From: a virus
Virus record (IMG/VR): IMGVR_UViG_3300048914_000231
Location: 50,063-114,062 of that record
Direction: 5' to 3' (one strand)
Length of the DNA stretch: 64,000 bases
Shown: positions 10,601-17,371 of the stretch, one piece after another
Position numbering within the stretch: the stretch's first letter is position 1
Layout: each line of letters starts with the position of its first letter
Position numbers and translations under genes: made by a program
The notes under the pieces: generated by a model
Database searches by the model: none
The model's input: only the letters and a program-made list of their open reading frames with translations
What the model was told of the DNA's origin: nothing

Positions 10601-12213
10601 GTGCCGACGGTCGACACGCCGCCGCCCGAGCCGCCATCGCCGCCCGAGACCTTGAACTGGTCGATCAGGCCGACGAGATTGACCAGGCCTGCATCCGACA
10701 GCATGTTGGCGCCCGAGCCGACGCGACGCAGTGCGTTTTCCATGTCGGCCAGGTTGACCTTGCCGGCGGTGCCGATCATCGACTTGTTGAGCACGTCGAA
10801 GGTCTTGAGCATCGCGTCCGGATCGGCCGTCTGCTGGCGCATTTCGGTCACGCCGTAGATGTTGCGCAGCGTGGACTGCAGGTCGCCGTGGCCGGCGCCG
10901 AGCAGCTCCATGTTGTTGGCGGCCGAGATCGCGGCCGGCAGGGTCGCGTCGATCACGCTTTCGTGGTTGTAGCCGAGCGACGAGATCGCCGACATCTTCG
11001 ACTTGATCGCGTCCTTGGTCGAAACGACCCCCAGCTGGTCGCTGATCCTTTGCGCGTCCGCAAACAGCTTGTCTTCCTGAACCTTGGGCAGGTTCAGCGC
11101 CTGCACCATGATGCGCGCGCGCTGGTCATCGTCGGCCTCGCCGACCGACCTGCCGATACCCTGCTCGATCTTGGCGCCGGCATACATCTGCGCCATGCCG
11201 CGCCACATGTCGGCGATCATCTTGGCCTGGGCACGCTGTTCTTCCAGTTCCTGACGCTGGATGCGACGACGTTCTGCCGACGCCTCGCGCGCGGCGCGCA
11301 GGCGTTCTGCCTCCGCCTGACGGGCGGCGCGGACCTTTTCGGCCTCCGCCGTGCGCACGTCGCGCGCCTCTTCTTCGGCGTAGACCTTTTTCTGGCGCGC
11401 GAAGTCGGCAGCATTCTTGGCGGCGTCGCGCGCGGCCTGGGCTTCGCGCCGCGCGGCCATTTCACGAATGCGCGCGATTTCCGCGTCGTTACCCTTGCCG
11501 ACGGCTTTCGACACCCGGTCCATCTGCAGTTTGGCTTCAACGTTGCGCAGAATCGCCTGACGCTCGGCATCCAGCGACGAGATCGAGGAAATGCGCGCGG
11601 CCTGGGCCGTGCGGGTGCTGGCGATCAGGGCGTCGGTGGCGGCGATTTCGCGCCGTACCAGTTCGGCGTTCGCGTTCAGGCGTGCAGCCTCGCCCTCGTA
11701 GCCGGTAGCGGTGGCGCCGGAACCAGCCTTCTTGCTGCGACGCGCCTTTTCGGCGGCCAGTTCCGCGGCCATTGCCTCGGCGCGCATCTGCGACTCCAGC
11801 TTGCGCAGTTCGGCATGGGTCTTGATGCGCGAATCGAGCAGCTTCTTGTTGGAGTCGATTTCGTTTTCGAGCACCTTGAGCTTGGCGTCAATCTGCGCGG
11901 TCGCGGCAGCCTTGGCCTGGGTCGCGGCGTCCTTGACGCCCTTGCTGATGCTGGACATGCCACCCAGCAGATTTTTCTGCAACGACTCGACGGTCGTTGC
12001 CAGCGATTTGGACAGCGAGGCGAAGCCGTTGGCGAAGCCGGACATGCCGCTGGACATATCCTTCAGGCCGCCTTCAACCTTGCTGGTGGATTTGGTAAGG
12101 CCGTCCAGCTGACCGGACAGGCCTTTCACCTCTTCCTGATTCTTGCGGACCTTGACGCTGAATCCGCTGTCGTCCATCGAGAGAACGACCTTGATTTCCT
12201 TACCGATCGGCAT
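7660..12213 (-). CDS. Tail tape measure protein
   Basis: A 1517-residue protein, the second longest in the window, right after the G/GT chaperone genes. Residues about 80-340 are a long charged coiled coil rich in A, E, K and R. A central hydrophobic region near residues 740-830 has several membrane-like segments, as in tape measures that insert into the host envelope. The C-terminal part near 1240-1320 resembles the lambda H C-terminal region (DVGRAVDQIGANAADSFV). With the usual rule of about 0.15 nm per residue the tail would be near 220 nm; that is inference. A good ribosome site (GAGGTAGGC) precedes the ATG. Confidence 0.95.
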   Translation of the reverse strand: MPIGKEIKVVLSMDDSGFSVKVRKNQEEVKGLSGQLDGLTKSTSKVEGGLKDMSSGMSGFANGFASLSKSLATTVESLQKNLLGGMSSISKGVKDAATQAKAAATAQIDAKLKVLENEIDSNKKLLDSRIKTHAELRKLESQMRAEAMAAELAAEKARRSKKAGSGATATGYEGEAARLNANAELVRREIAATDALIASTRTAQAARISSISSLDAERQAILRNVEAKLQMDRVSKAVGKGNDAEIARIREMAARREAQAARDAAKNAADFARQKKVYAEEEARDVRTAEAEKVRAARQAEAERLRAAREASAERRRIQRQELEEQRAQAKMIADMWRGMAQMYAGAKIEQGIGRSVGEADDDQRARIMVQALNLPKVQEDKLFADAQRISDQLGVVSTKDAIKSKMSAISSLGYNHESVIDATLPAAISAANNMELLGAGHGDLQSTLRNIYGVTEMRQQTADPDAMLKTFDVLNKSMIGTAGKVNLADMENALRRVGSGANMLSDAGLVNLVGLIDQFKVSGGDGGSGGGVSTVGTIIKMMQAYATGKTKSNKAVQETIGAGILDESGLDLSKDDAGVLKDAKNGSFKNVDLWLRDPVRAIQDMVPQIVAYTQKNRARFYKNGMDPNNVQDQMLAVQQYLQRLGITQSAVTAVTAVGTPAARERLEHQSQTINSADGVNKTAERLGGSYAANMQKFNAQLTNFKVIVGDTILPALTKLLEFGSRVVMMFREFGQNNQVAATLSVIGAGFAGVVLSVKGFMSMFGATGLMGVLRSLIGVGPAAAGSVGLIGSAFAALTKVFKVFGLVVLAFDIGTVIGNWLDSFDLFGTMTLTIGERIDNAITHIIANWRRLTLGGEGLMAWARHLVHLDSDEEYAGKKADIDRRSAINEHRYDATLITEESKKRQPVRLTPDKRVEQKVAEPKDKPNDKLTARIDNAAATSGKRRGDRDPLNEALYEEQGKMNAAKTKLDALVAGGETLETLRQEAIDLVEGKRKAGDYSVNHDKTKNPAADDPKIRQLKDETYQAMLYNEQIKAVTFANERVAASLYEANSAMNTLENGGLAKQTDAFKALNKELQRAEQRLGAGTSAFEKWNIAKGMALFNQARADNNTFALGYLDKNRQSKAELADTERERIRLRLEAERAAEDAQLNMRKKTLDDTYARERSLIAGATLGKESGIETEEQRTEMLLAIDEDYQRDRDNTDRIYNERRRLRAEQEARQMESATARMAREWQDVGRAVDQIGANAADSFVSMIVDSLNTGHLAVKDFIKKMLMEIASAKLKQALAEPLRQLSDAGGDWLKTNVFGMAKTGASDVAATAAAAQRVTADETTASASMQMGTTIYSQAIPALQMFAERLMTSGSGVSGGGFLGSLFGGGDMAAGATAAENSVGAGSVAEFMFANGGIMTSMGPLQLRKYANGGVANSPQVAIYGEAGTEAYVPLPDGRSIPVTMKGSTQAAGANVQVNVINQTSTPVNAQQGNARFDGKQMVLDVVLSAVTTPGPFRSGMKDALKG

Positions 12214-12228
12214 GCCTACCTCAAAAAG

Positions 12229-12887
12229 TTACTGGCCTGTGTTCTGGCCCGCCATCCTCTTGAGTTCGGCGAACCCATCTTCGTCGCGACGTGCGAGCAT
12301 TGGATTGACCTCGTCATCCATGCGCACGATGGTGCCGGCTTCCAGCACCAGAGCCTGCCTGAGAGTCGCAACATTCTCCGGCGTGCCTTGTGAAACCATA
12401 CTGAGCGTCAGACGCCGCTGATCGTCCCTGGCTTCGATTCGGTCGATGTTCCGGTTCATGGCCCAGAACGTTTTCAGGGGCAGTGCGCGGATTGCGTCAA
12501 ACCCCATGCCGTAGTAACCCATCACCCGACAGAAGAAGAACCCGAAATCGAGCTCCTCTACCTGCCGGTCTTCTACTTTCCCGCTTCGTCGGCGACTTCC
12601 TCGGCGCCCTCGACATCGGCACCGCGCACGAATTCGGCGATCTGGTTGAGTTGCTCCAGCGTATATTTCCTCAGCTTCTCTTCCTTGAGCGTCGGCACCA
12701 GGCGCAGGATGGTCTTGACCGTGAAGCGCACCTGCGCTTCGACATCCTCGTGATCCATGGCCTTGACCGCCATCGTGGTCTCGATGAACGCATCGACGTC
12801 GATGCTGTTGATGGCGTGATCGACGCCGTCGACCTTCAGGAAGCGGCCCGTGGCGGGAGTGAATTTGTCCAGGTCGAGAAATTTCAT
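12229..12887 (-). CDS. Tail assembly chaperone GT, made by -1 frameshift
   Basis: The short G reading frame (start 12887, stop TAG at 12573-12575) ends in the heptamer GGGAAAG, with frame G GGA AAG. The frame that ends at 12229 is exactly -1 relative to G and stays open through the G stop. A ribosome slipping on the heptamer would therefore make a 219-residue fusion: 104 residues of G, then 115 residues beginning VEDRQVEELDF. In lambda the same heptamer and arrangement give gpG and gpGT; GT recruits tail tube protein and the tape measure. The T part has an internal ATG at 12525, but it lacks an obvious ribosome site. Confidence 0.9.
12573..12887 (-). CDS. Tail assembly chaperone G
   Basis: A 104-residue acidic helical protein between the tail tube gene and the tape measure gene, the invariant place of the G chaperone. 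The start at 12887 has an AAGGAGAC site upstream. It coats the tape measure during tail assembly and is absent from the finished particle, as known for lambda. Most ribosomes should end here; a minority would shift to make GT. Confidence 0.9.
   Translation of the reverse strand: MKFLDLDKFTPATGRFLKVDGVDHAINSIDVDAFIETTMAVKAMDHEDVEAQVRFTVKTILRLVPTLKEEKLRKYTLEQLNQIAEFVRGADVEGAEEVADEAGK
12576..12582 (-). promoter_or_regulatory. Programmed -1 frameshift slippery heptamer GGGAAAG
   Basis: On the minus strand the G frame reads GCG GGA AAG TAG, so the heptamer G GGA AAG lies directly before the stop codon. It fits X XXY YYZ and is identical to the lambda G/T slippery sequence. The downstream frame is open in -1 only. 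Confidence 0.92.
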
Positions 12888-12907
12888 GATGTCTCCTTGG
12901 GAGGATC

Positions 12908-12930
12908 AGCCCCGCCAGGGAGGCGGGGCT
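12908..12930 (-). terminator. Intercistronic hairpin after the tail tube gene
   Basis: A perfect 9-bp stem (AGCCCCGCC / GGCGGGGCT) with a 5-nt loop lies between the tail tube stop and the G ribosome site. It has no U-run, so it is more likely a partial terminator or an mRNA 3'-end stabiliser that gives more tube protein than chaperone. Confidence 0.6.
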
Positions 12931-12945
12931 TGGGTTGCCGGCCGG

Positions 12946-13788
12946 TTACTGGCCGATGTAGAACAGCTTGTTGGTGGTCGGGTCCGGGTAGGCCTTGAAC
13001 TCGGCGTTGAACACGCGCTCGTCTTCCAGCTTGTACGCGAACGTCAGTGCGCCCGACGAAGCGGCCAGCGGAATGACAAAGTCGTCCGACTTGTCGTTGT
13101 CGGCCTTGCCCAGCGGGTGCAGGCGCAGTTCCTTGGCGATCGACAGCAGGTCGATGCCGATACCGGTCGACACGTCCACGCGCGCGGCGGTGACGGCAGT
13201 GCCGCCCGACAGGGTGGCGCCAGACACGGTGACCGATGCGCCGGCGGTGCCGGTTGCGATCGTGAAGGCGTTGCCGGCGGTGCCGCGCAGGTCGTAGGTC
13301 ACGGTGACGATGTTGGCTGCAGCGACGTAGTTGGCCAGGGCGATGGCCGGCACGCTCGACGCGTTCAGCACGGTGGCCAGGTTGGCTGCGGTGACGGCGG
13401 TGGTGCCGCCGATGGTGACGTCCAGCGGGCCGGCGGCGGCGGTCTTGAACGTGACCGTCTGGCCGTTGATCGTGATCGTCTGGCCGTTGGTCGGCTGGGT
13501 CGCGATGGTGACGGTGCCGGTTGCGAACACGCCGTCCGAGGTCAGGGTTGCGCCCGGCATCGTGGCCACGAGGTTGTCCAGCGTGGTTTCAGCCAGCGGG
13601 GCCTTCACGGTGCACTGGCGGCCCATGATGTATTCGTTGATCGGGGTCTTGCCGAACTGGTCGACGTTGACCTCGTGGGTGTCGGTTTTCACCTCCACCT
13701 CGACGCCACCCTTGGTGTAGCCGAGATCCGTTCCGTTGAACAGAACGCGGCACACGCCAAGCTTGACGTTTTTAGTATCGCTTGCCAT
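12946..13788 (-). CDS. Major tail tube protein
   Basis: A 280-residue protein upstream of the tail chaperones with its own leader and a strong AAGGAG site. The N-terminal 75 residues (GVEVEVKTDTHEVNVDQFG) and the C-terminal 60 residues (FAYKLEDERVFNAEFKAY) read as the tube core. Residues about 90-205 are a low-complexity T, A, V, G insert with ITINGQTVTF, a surface domain type found in many phage tube and head proteins. Lambda V likewise carries an extra surface domain, but at its C-terminus. It should polymerise around the tape measure. Confidence 0.88.
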   Translation of the reverse strand: MASDTKNVKLGVCRVLFNGTDLGYTKGGVEVEVKTDTHEVNVDQFGKTPINEYIMGRQCTVKAPLAETTLDNLVATMPGATLTSDGVFATGTVTIATQPTNGQTITINGQTVTFKTAAAGPLDVTIGGTTAVTAANLATVLNASSVPAIALANYVAAANIVTVTYDLRGTAGNAFTIATGTAGASVTVSGATLSGGTAVTAARVDVSTGIGIDLLSIAKELRLHPLGKADNDKSDDFVIPLAASSGALTFAYKLEDERVFNAEFKAYPDPTTNKLFYIGQ

Positions 13789-13807
13789 CTAAAACTCCTT
13801 TGCAAAG

Positions 13808-13845
13808 GTATAAGTCAGTACTGACTGACGGAATATATCACAAAA
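13808..13845 (-). promoter_or_regulatory. Leader with perfect AGTCAGTACTGACT operator
   Basis: Positions 13813-13826 are a perfect 14-bp palindrome of the AGTCA-N4-TGACT family, 25 nt upstream of the tail tube ATG. A TATATT sequence lies just upstream on the minus strand and could be a -10 element; no good -35 is clear. It probably gives the tube gene its own regulated promoter. Confidence 0.55.
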
Positions 13846-13857
13846 GTGGACAGTTTC

Positions 13858-14334
13858 CTACATGAAGTCACGCAGAATGTCCACCAGTTCCGCATCAATG
13901 GTGGCGTCGATTTCCGCTTCCACCGCACGGTCCATGAAAGCACCACCAACCTGCACGTCGACGGTTTCCTGCTTCAGGCGCGACCGGTCGCCCAGCTGCA
14001 TCAGGCCGGCCGGCTCCAGGTGCTCGTGAATCTCGTAGGCGTAGTCGCCCACGGTATGGCCGGGCCGCTCCGGCACTTCCATGTCGGTGTCGATGTAGAC
14101 CTCGACTTCGGAGCGCTGAAAACGACCAAAGGCGTCGCGCTCGCGCCCGCCGTCGCCGCGCACCTTGATCGCCGCTTCCAGGTTGCCGTGTTCTTCCGGC
14201 GCCATCTTGCGCGCGGTGTCGCGAATCCTGTAGGCGCGCCTGATCAGGACATTCATCACGCGGCGCTTGGCGGTGGTGTCCAGGCGGATGAACATCTGCC
14301 CGGCCGATACGAGGCCTTCGATCTTCACCGGCAT
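13858..14334 (-). CDS. HK97 gp10-like head-tail completion protein
   Basis: A 158-residue protein starting at the ATG at 14334, which has an AAGGAG site overlapping the end of the upstream gene. A longer frame exists but its first 33 residues lie inside that gene. The stretch LIRRAYRIRDTARKMAP followed by HGNLEAAIKVR fits the helix and loop of the HK97 gp10 family, which sits at the head-tail interface. Position, two genes before the tube protein, agrees. The 70-nt gap after it holds the tube promoter. Confidence 0.7.
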   Translation of the reverse strand: MPVKIEGLVSAGQMFIRLDTTAKRRVMNVLIRRAYRIRDTARKMAPEEHGNLEAAIKVRGDGGRERDAFGRFQRSEVEVYIDTDMEVPERPGHTVGDYAYEIHEHLEPAGLMQLGDRSRLKQETVDVQVGGAFMDRAVEAEIDATIDAELVDILRDFM

Positions 14335-14336
14335 GG

Positions 14337-14723
14337 TCACTCCTTCACGAAGCAGCAATCGAACATCAGGTTGAATTCGATCAGGTTGCCTTTCGAGAGC
14401 GGGAATGGCGTCGGCTCGGTACGCGGGCGGCAATAGTTGAAGAAATGGTTTTCGACCTGCGTTTCCATCATGGTCAGGGCGCTCATGATGTCGCGCGTCA
14501 GTTCCTCGCCGGTGTCGAAGCTGGCCGCCGGCACGCGCACGATCAGCTGGAATTCGGTCTTGAAGAAGCCCGGCAGTTCGTAGTTGATCGCGGTGCCGGT
14601 CAGCGGCGTGCGCAGCAGGACGGCTTTCTCCGCCTCGGCCGGCATCATGTGCACGAACAGGTCGGTGCCCTGCGTGCCCAGGCCCCTGTCCTGCAGCAGG
14701 TTAGCAAGCGGCATCAGGTTCAT
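14337..14723 (-). CDS. Tail terminator-like protein
   Basis: A 128-residue protein. The N-terminal LLQDRGLGTQGTDLFVHMMP resembles the start of phage tail terminator or minor capsid proteins that cap the tube at the head end. Located among the head completion genes. The start overlaps the upstream stop as ATGA. Assignment rests on that motif and on gene order. Confidence 0.65.
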   Translation of the reverse strand: MNLMPLANLLQDRGLGTQGTDLFVHMMPAEAEKAVLLRTPLTGTAINYELPGFFKTEFQLIVRVPAASFDTGEELTRDIMSALTMMETQVENHFFNYCRPRTEPTPFPLSKGNLIEFNLMFDCCFVKE

Positions 14724-15070
14724 TCTTTACCCCACATGGTGGCGTTGATCTCGTAATGATCCAGGCGCATGTCGACATCGAAACGCGGCTGCCGGCCGGT
14801 GATGCGCAGCTTGTAACCGGCCACGATGATGATGTCGTCGATCTGCGCGCGCGTGCTGGCGCCCAGCAGGATCACCGACTGCGCCTCCATTTCCTGCGCG
14901 GTGCCGCGCGAGGCAGACGAGTCGGCGCGCACGCTGGACTTTTCATTGCTGATGACAAGCTTGACCACGGCGCACTTCTCGCCCACCAGCGGGCCCGGGA
15001 TGGGCTGGCCGCGCACGTCGTTCTTGCCGGAGGCCAGCTGGATCTTACAGGGTAGGGTTGGTCGGAACAT
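14720..15070 (-). CDS. Head-tail connector protein, unknown family
   Basis: A 116-residue protein beginning MFRPTLPCKIQ at 15070, preceded by AAGGA at good spacing. The longer frame to 15280 runs inside the upstream gene and is arginine and serine rich, so it is not used. The product is basic in the middle and beta-rich, with an AGYKLRITGRQPRFDVDMR stretch near the end. Overlaps the upstream gene by 26 nt. Probably a head completion protein by position; no motif decides it. Confidence 0.65.
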   Translation of the reverse strand: MFRPTLPCKIQLASGKNDVRGQPIPGPLVGEKCAVVKLVISNEKSSVRADSSASRGTAQEMEAQSVILLGASTRAQIDDIIIVAGYKLRITGRQPRFDVDMRLDHYEINATMWGKE

Positions 15071-15707
15071 GGGTCTGAATCCTTGCACTGCCATTGACGT
15101 GGAAAATCTGCCTGCGGCCGGCAACCGCTTCGGCCAGGTCGAGCACCGTATTGCGCGCCGGATCGGCGTACACGACGGCGACCCTGTCAGCCCCGAGCGC
15201 CGCAGCGCGCGCCAGCATGACATCGACATAGGTCTGGTAGGCGAAGTCGCGTGCCAGCAGCGACACCAGCTTGGCGGCATCCCATGCGCGGCCGGCGCTG
15301 TCGCGCGCGGTGAAGTGCGGCCGGCTCATCTTCTGCTGCAGCAGCAGGCCGACGGCGCCGGCCGGCTGGGTGAGCAAATCGGCGGGACGCTGCAGCCCGA
15401 GGCCCATCATGCGCACGATCAGGTCGTTCAGGTTCTTGACCGCGATACGCTGCAAATCAGCCCGCCAGTACGTCTCACGCTCGCCCACGCCCGATCCATC
15501 GGGCAGTTCGTTGAGGTAGCGCCCGGTCATCGCATGGACGCTGTTCATGAGCGTGTCGAGCAGCCCCAGACCGCGCTGGCGCAGTTCGGTAACGGCGTCA
15601 GGGCCGCGGCCGGCGGCCTTGAATCCAAGGTACGTGCCGGTCAGCGCCAGCACGTACACGTCATAGGCGGCGCGCACTTCGGCGCCGTACTGGTCATGGT
15701 TCATCAT
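15045..15707 (-). CDS. Head/neck protein, unknown
   Basis: A 220-residue protein starting at tandem ATGs at 15707 and 15704; the latter overlaps the stop of the upstream gene. Mostly helical, with an arginine-rich central part and no clear catalytic site. It lies in a coupled run of four genes between the capsid and tail tube genes, so a role in the neck or connector is likely. The upstream part of the open frame is an arginine-rich shadow of the neighbouring gene. Confidence 0.7.
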   Translation of the reverse strand: MMNHDQYGAEVRAAYDVYVLALTGTYLGFKAAGRGPDAVTELRQRGLGLLDTLMNSVHAMTGRYLNELPDGSGVGERETYWRADLQRIAVKNLNDLIVRMMGLGLQRPADLLTQPAGAVGLLLQQKMSRPHFTARDSAGRAWDAAKLVSLLARDFAYQTYVDVMLARAAALGADRVAVVYADPARNTVLDLAEAVAGRRQIFHVNGSARIQTHVPTNPTL

Positions 15708-16531
15708 GCGCGCGCGATCATCAGGGCAAACGAGACGTAGCCGGACAGGTAGCGCAGCGCCGCGCGCGACACCGGCAGGTCGAGCGGCTTGCCTTGACGG
15801 AACATCTGGCGTGATTCGCCGATATTGTCCTGAATCAGGCCGTCGCGACGTTTCTGGTCGATGGTCGAGCCGCCGAGGATTTCGTTGGCTTCGCACAGCT
15901 GGGCGTTGCGCAGCGCCGCCATGAACTCGACCGGCAGGTTCTGGTACTGGTCCGGACGCAGCAGTGACAGGTCGCCGGCGATCCCGTTACCGCCGATCCA
16001 GCTGGTGTCGCGCGACCCCTCGAAGCCATAAAACAGGCTGGACTGGTCGCGGTAACGGTCGATGTCGGTAAAGCGCAGGCGCAACACGCGGCGCCAGGCT
16101 TCGACCAGCGCCCGAATGCGGCCCTGCTCGTCGGCGCCATCCCAGCCGTCCAGACCAGGCATGGTCAGGGCGACGAACTGGGCCTGCACATAGCTCATGA
16201 ACGAATTGACGCCCATGAGCAGGGCCTCGTTCGCCTGGATCGCGTAGAACGCCGTCTTGCGCACCGTATTGCCGCCGACTTCGCAGTCGAGCATGACCTG
16301 ACGCATGTCCTGGGTCTGGCCGGCGGCCAGGGCGTTCTTTTCCGCCGGCACGACGACGACGGCCGTCTCGGAGTCCGGCACGAAGTCCGCGAGCGGGGTC
16401 GGCGGAATGATCTCGACGCCATTGACGTCGATGACGCTGTAGCTGATGGAAGTGACCGCCAGGGCGTTGCCGTCCTTGTCGGTCAGCGGCACCTCCAGCG
16501 ATACGTCTGTGTTGGCGGAAAAGATGTCCAT
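15704..16531 (-). CDS. Structural protein with N-terminal beta domain
   Basis: A 275-residue protein. Residues about 1-95 look like an immunoglobulin-like beta domain (LEVPLTDKDGNALAVTSISYSVID); residues about 100-275 are helical and contain WRRVLRLRFTDIDRY and a C-terminal LSGYVSFALM segment. It sits between the capsid-associated genes and the connector genes and its stop overlaps the next start. It may be a decoration or connector component; no family is recognised. Confidence 0.7.
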   Translation of the reverse strand: MDIFSANTDVSLEVPLTDKDGNALAVTSISYSVIDVNGVEIIPPTPLADFVPDSETAVVVVPAEKNALAAGQTQDMRQVMLDCEVGGNTVRKTAFYAIQANEALLMGVNSFMSYVQAQFVALTMPGLDGWDGADEQGRIRALVEAWRRVLRLRFTDIDRYRDQSSLFYGFEGSRDTSWIGGNGIAGDLSLLRPDQYQNLPVEFMAALRNAQLCEANEILGGSTIDQKRRDGLIQDNIGESRQMFRQGKPLDLPVSRAALRYLSGYVSFALMIARA

Positions 16532-16534
16532 CGA

Positions 16535-16969
16535 TTAACCCTGTTTGGCGAGGATGTCGTCGATCAGGCCGGTGACGGAATTGTTCTTGACGCCGATGGC
16601 GTCACCGATGGCGCGCAACCCCTTGATGCCCTGCTTGTCGGCGATGTCTTCCAGTTCGGCGCGGCCGTACTTCTTGGCCGCCATCGCGAATGCGCTTTCC
16701 TGCGCCTGGTTGGCATTGATGATCATGGCCAGCGCCTCGTCGGCGTTGATCTCGCGCGGCATGTTGGACAGGTTGCTGTGCGAATGGTCCAGCAGCGACT
16801 GGGCCACAGACGCGGTTGTGCCGTCTTCCCACTCGCACAGAAACTGCGCGGCCAGACGTACGGCATCCTGCGGGCGCACGTCGGCGGTGGACAGACCGTC
16901 GACGAAGAACGTCGTGCCCATCTGGCCGGTGTAGGTATCGAAGCCCGGCTGGGTGAGGCGAATTTTCAT
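16535..16969 (-). CDS. Capsid-associated protein with duplicated N-terminus
   Basis: A 144-residue protein. Its first 30 residues (MKIRLTQPGFDTYTGQMGTT) closely match those of the gene just upstream at 16979-17293, while the rest is unrelated: here a helical domain with NADEALAMIINANQAQESAFAMAAKKYG. An AAGGAG site precedes the ATG. Lying after the major capsid gene it may be a decoration protein or head stabiliser with a shared docking peptide. Confidence 0.7.
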   Translation of the reverse strand: MKIRLTQPGFDTYTGQMGTTFFVDGLSTADVRPQDAVRLAAQFLCEWEDGTTASVAQSLLDHSHSNLSNMPREINADEALAMIINANQAQESAFAMAAKKYGRAELEDIADKQGIKGLRAIGDAIGVKNNSVTGLIDDILAKQG

Positions 16970-16978
16970 GACTGCTCC

Positions 16979-17293
16979 TTATACGGGGTCGGCTTCCGGC
17001 GTGCCTGGCGGCTGGTCGACCGGTTCGACGTCGGTGTTGTCGGTGTTGGCGGGTGCGGGTTCATTGGCCACGTCCGGGTCGCCGGTGGTGTCGCGCACCA
17101 CGATGGAAGGGTCGGTAACGTCGAACTGACCCACGTCGATATCGTCCTCGACACGGTCGCACTGGATCAGGTTGGCGATGCCGGCGGCGGTTTCGATACT
17201 CACTTCGTCATCGGACAGTCCGTTGGTGAAGGTCAGGCTGCCAAAGAGGCCGGTGAAGCTTTCGTAGCCGGGCTGGGTAAGGCGAATTTTCAT
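16979..17293 (-). CDS. Capsid-associated acidic protein, paralogous N-terminus
   Basis: A 104-residue protein, first gene after the capsid terminator. The first 30 residues repeat the MKIRLTQPG(F/Y) module of the next gene; the C-terminal half is very acidic, proline and threonine rich and likely disordered. Its promoter lies in the capsid terminator region. Role unknown; head decoration or packaging accessory is a guess from position. Confidence 0.7.
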   Translation of the reverse strand: MKIRLTQPGYESFTGLFGSLTFTNGLSDDEVSIETAAGIANLIQCDRVEDDIDVGQFDVTDPSIVVRDTTGDPDVANEPAPANTDNTDVEPVDQPPGTPEADPV

Positions 17294-17310
17294 CTTGTCC
17301 TCTGGATGTG

Positions 17311-17336
17311 AAAAAGGCGGGCCGAAGCCCGCCTTT
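17311..17336 (-). terminator. Terminator after the major capsid gene
   Basis: Minus-strand stem AAAGGCGGGC / GCCCGCCTTT with a TTCG loop running into TTTTT. A classic rho-independent terminator 36 nt after the capsid stop. A promoter lies immediately upstream on the same strand and its predicted start falls inside the stem. Confidence 0.92.
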
Positions 17337-17337
17337 C

Positions 17338-17366
17338 ATTCTAAATCAGTGCTGACTTAGCAGCAA
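17338..17366 (-). promoter_or_regulatory. Promoter nested against the capsid terminator
   Basis: Minus strand: -35 TTGCTG (17361-17366), 17-nt spacer, -10 TAGAAT (17338-17343). The spacer holds the palindrome AAGTCAGCACTGATT of the recurrent operator family. Initiation near 17331 would remove part of the 5' arm of the terminator, so this promoter could feed the 16.5-17.3 kb genes while capsid transcripts stop. Confidence 0.65.
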
Positions 17367-17371
17367 CCGCG

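Noticed and set aside
9199-12393. Long plus-strand open frame (1064 codons) opposite the tape measure gene
   Set aside because: It mirrors the third-position GC bias of the minus-strand gene, is H, R, D and G rich, and has no ribosome site or motif. The minus-strand protein is clearly a tape measure.
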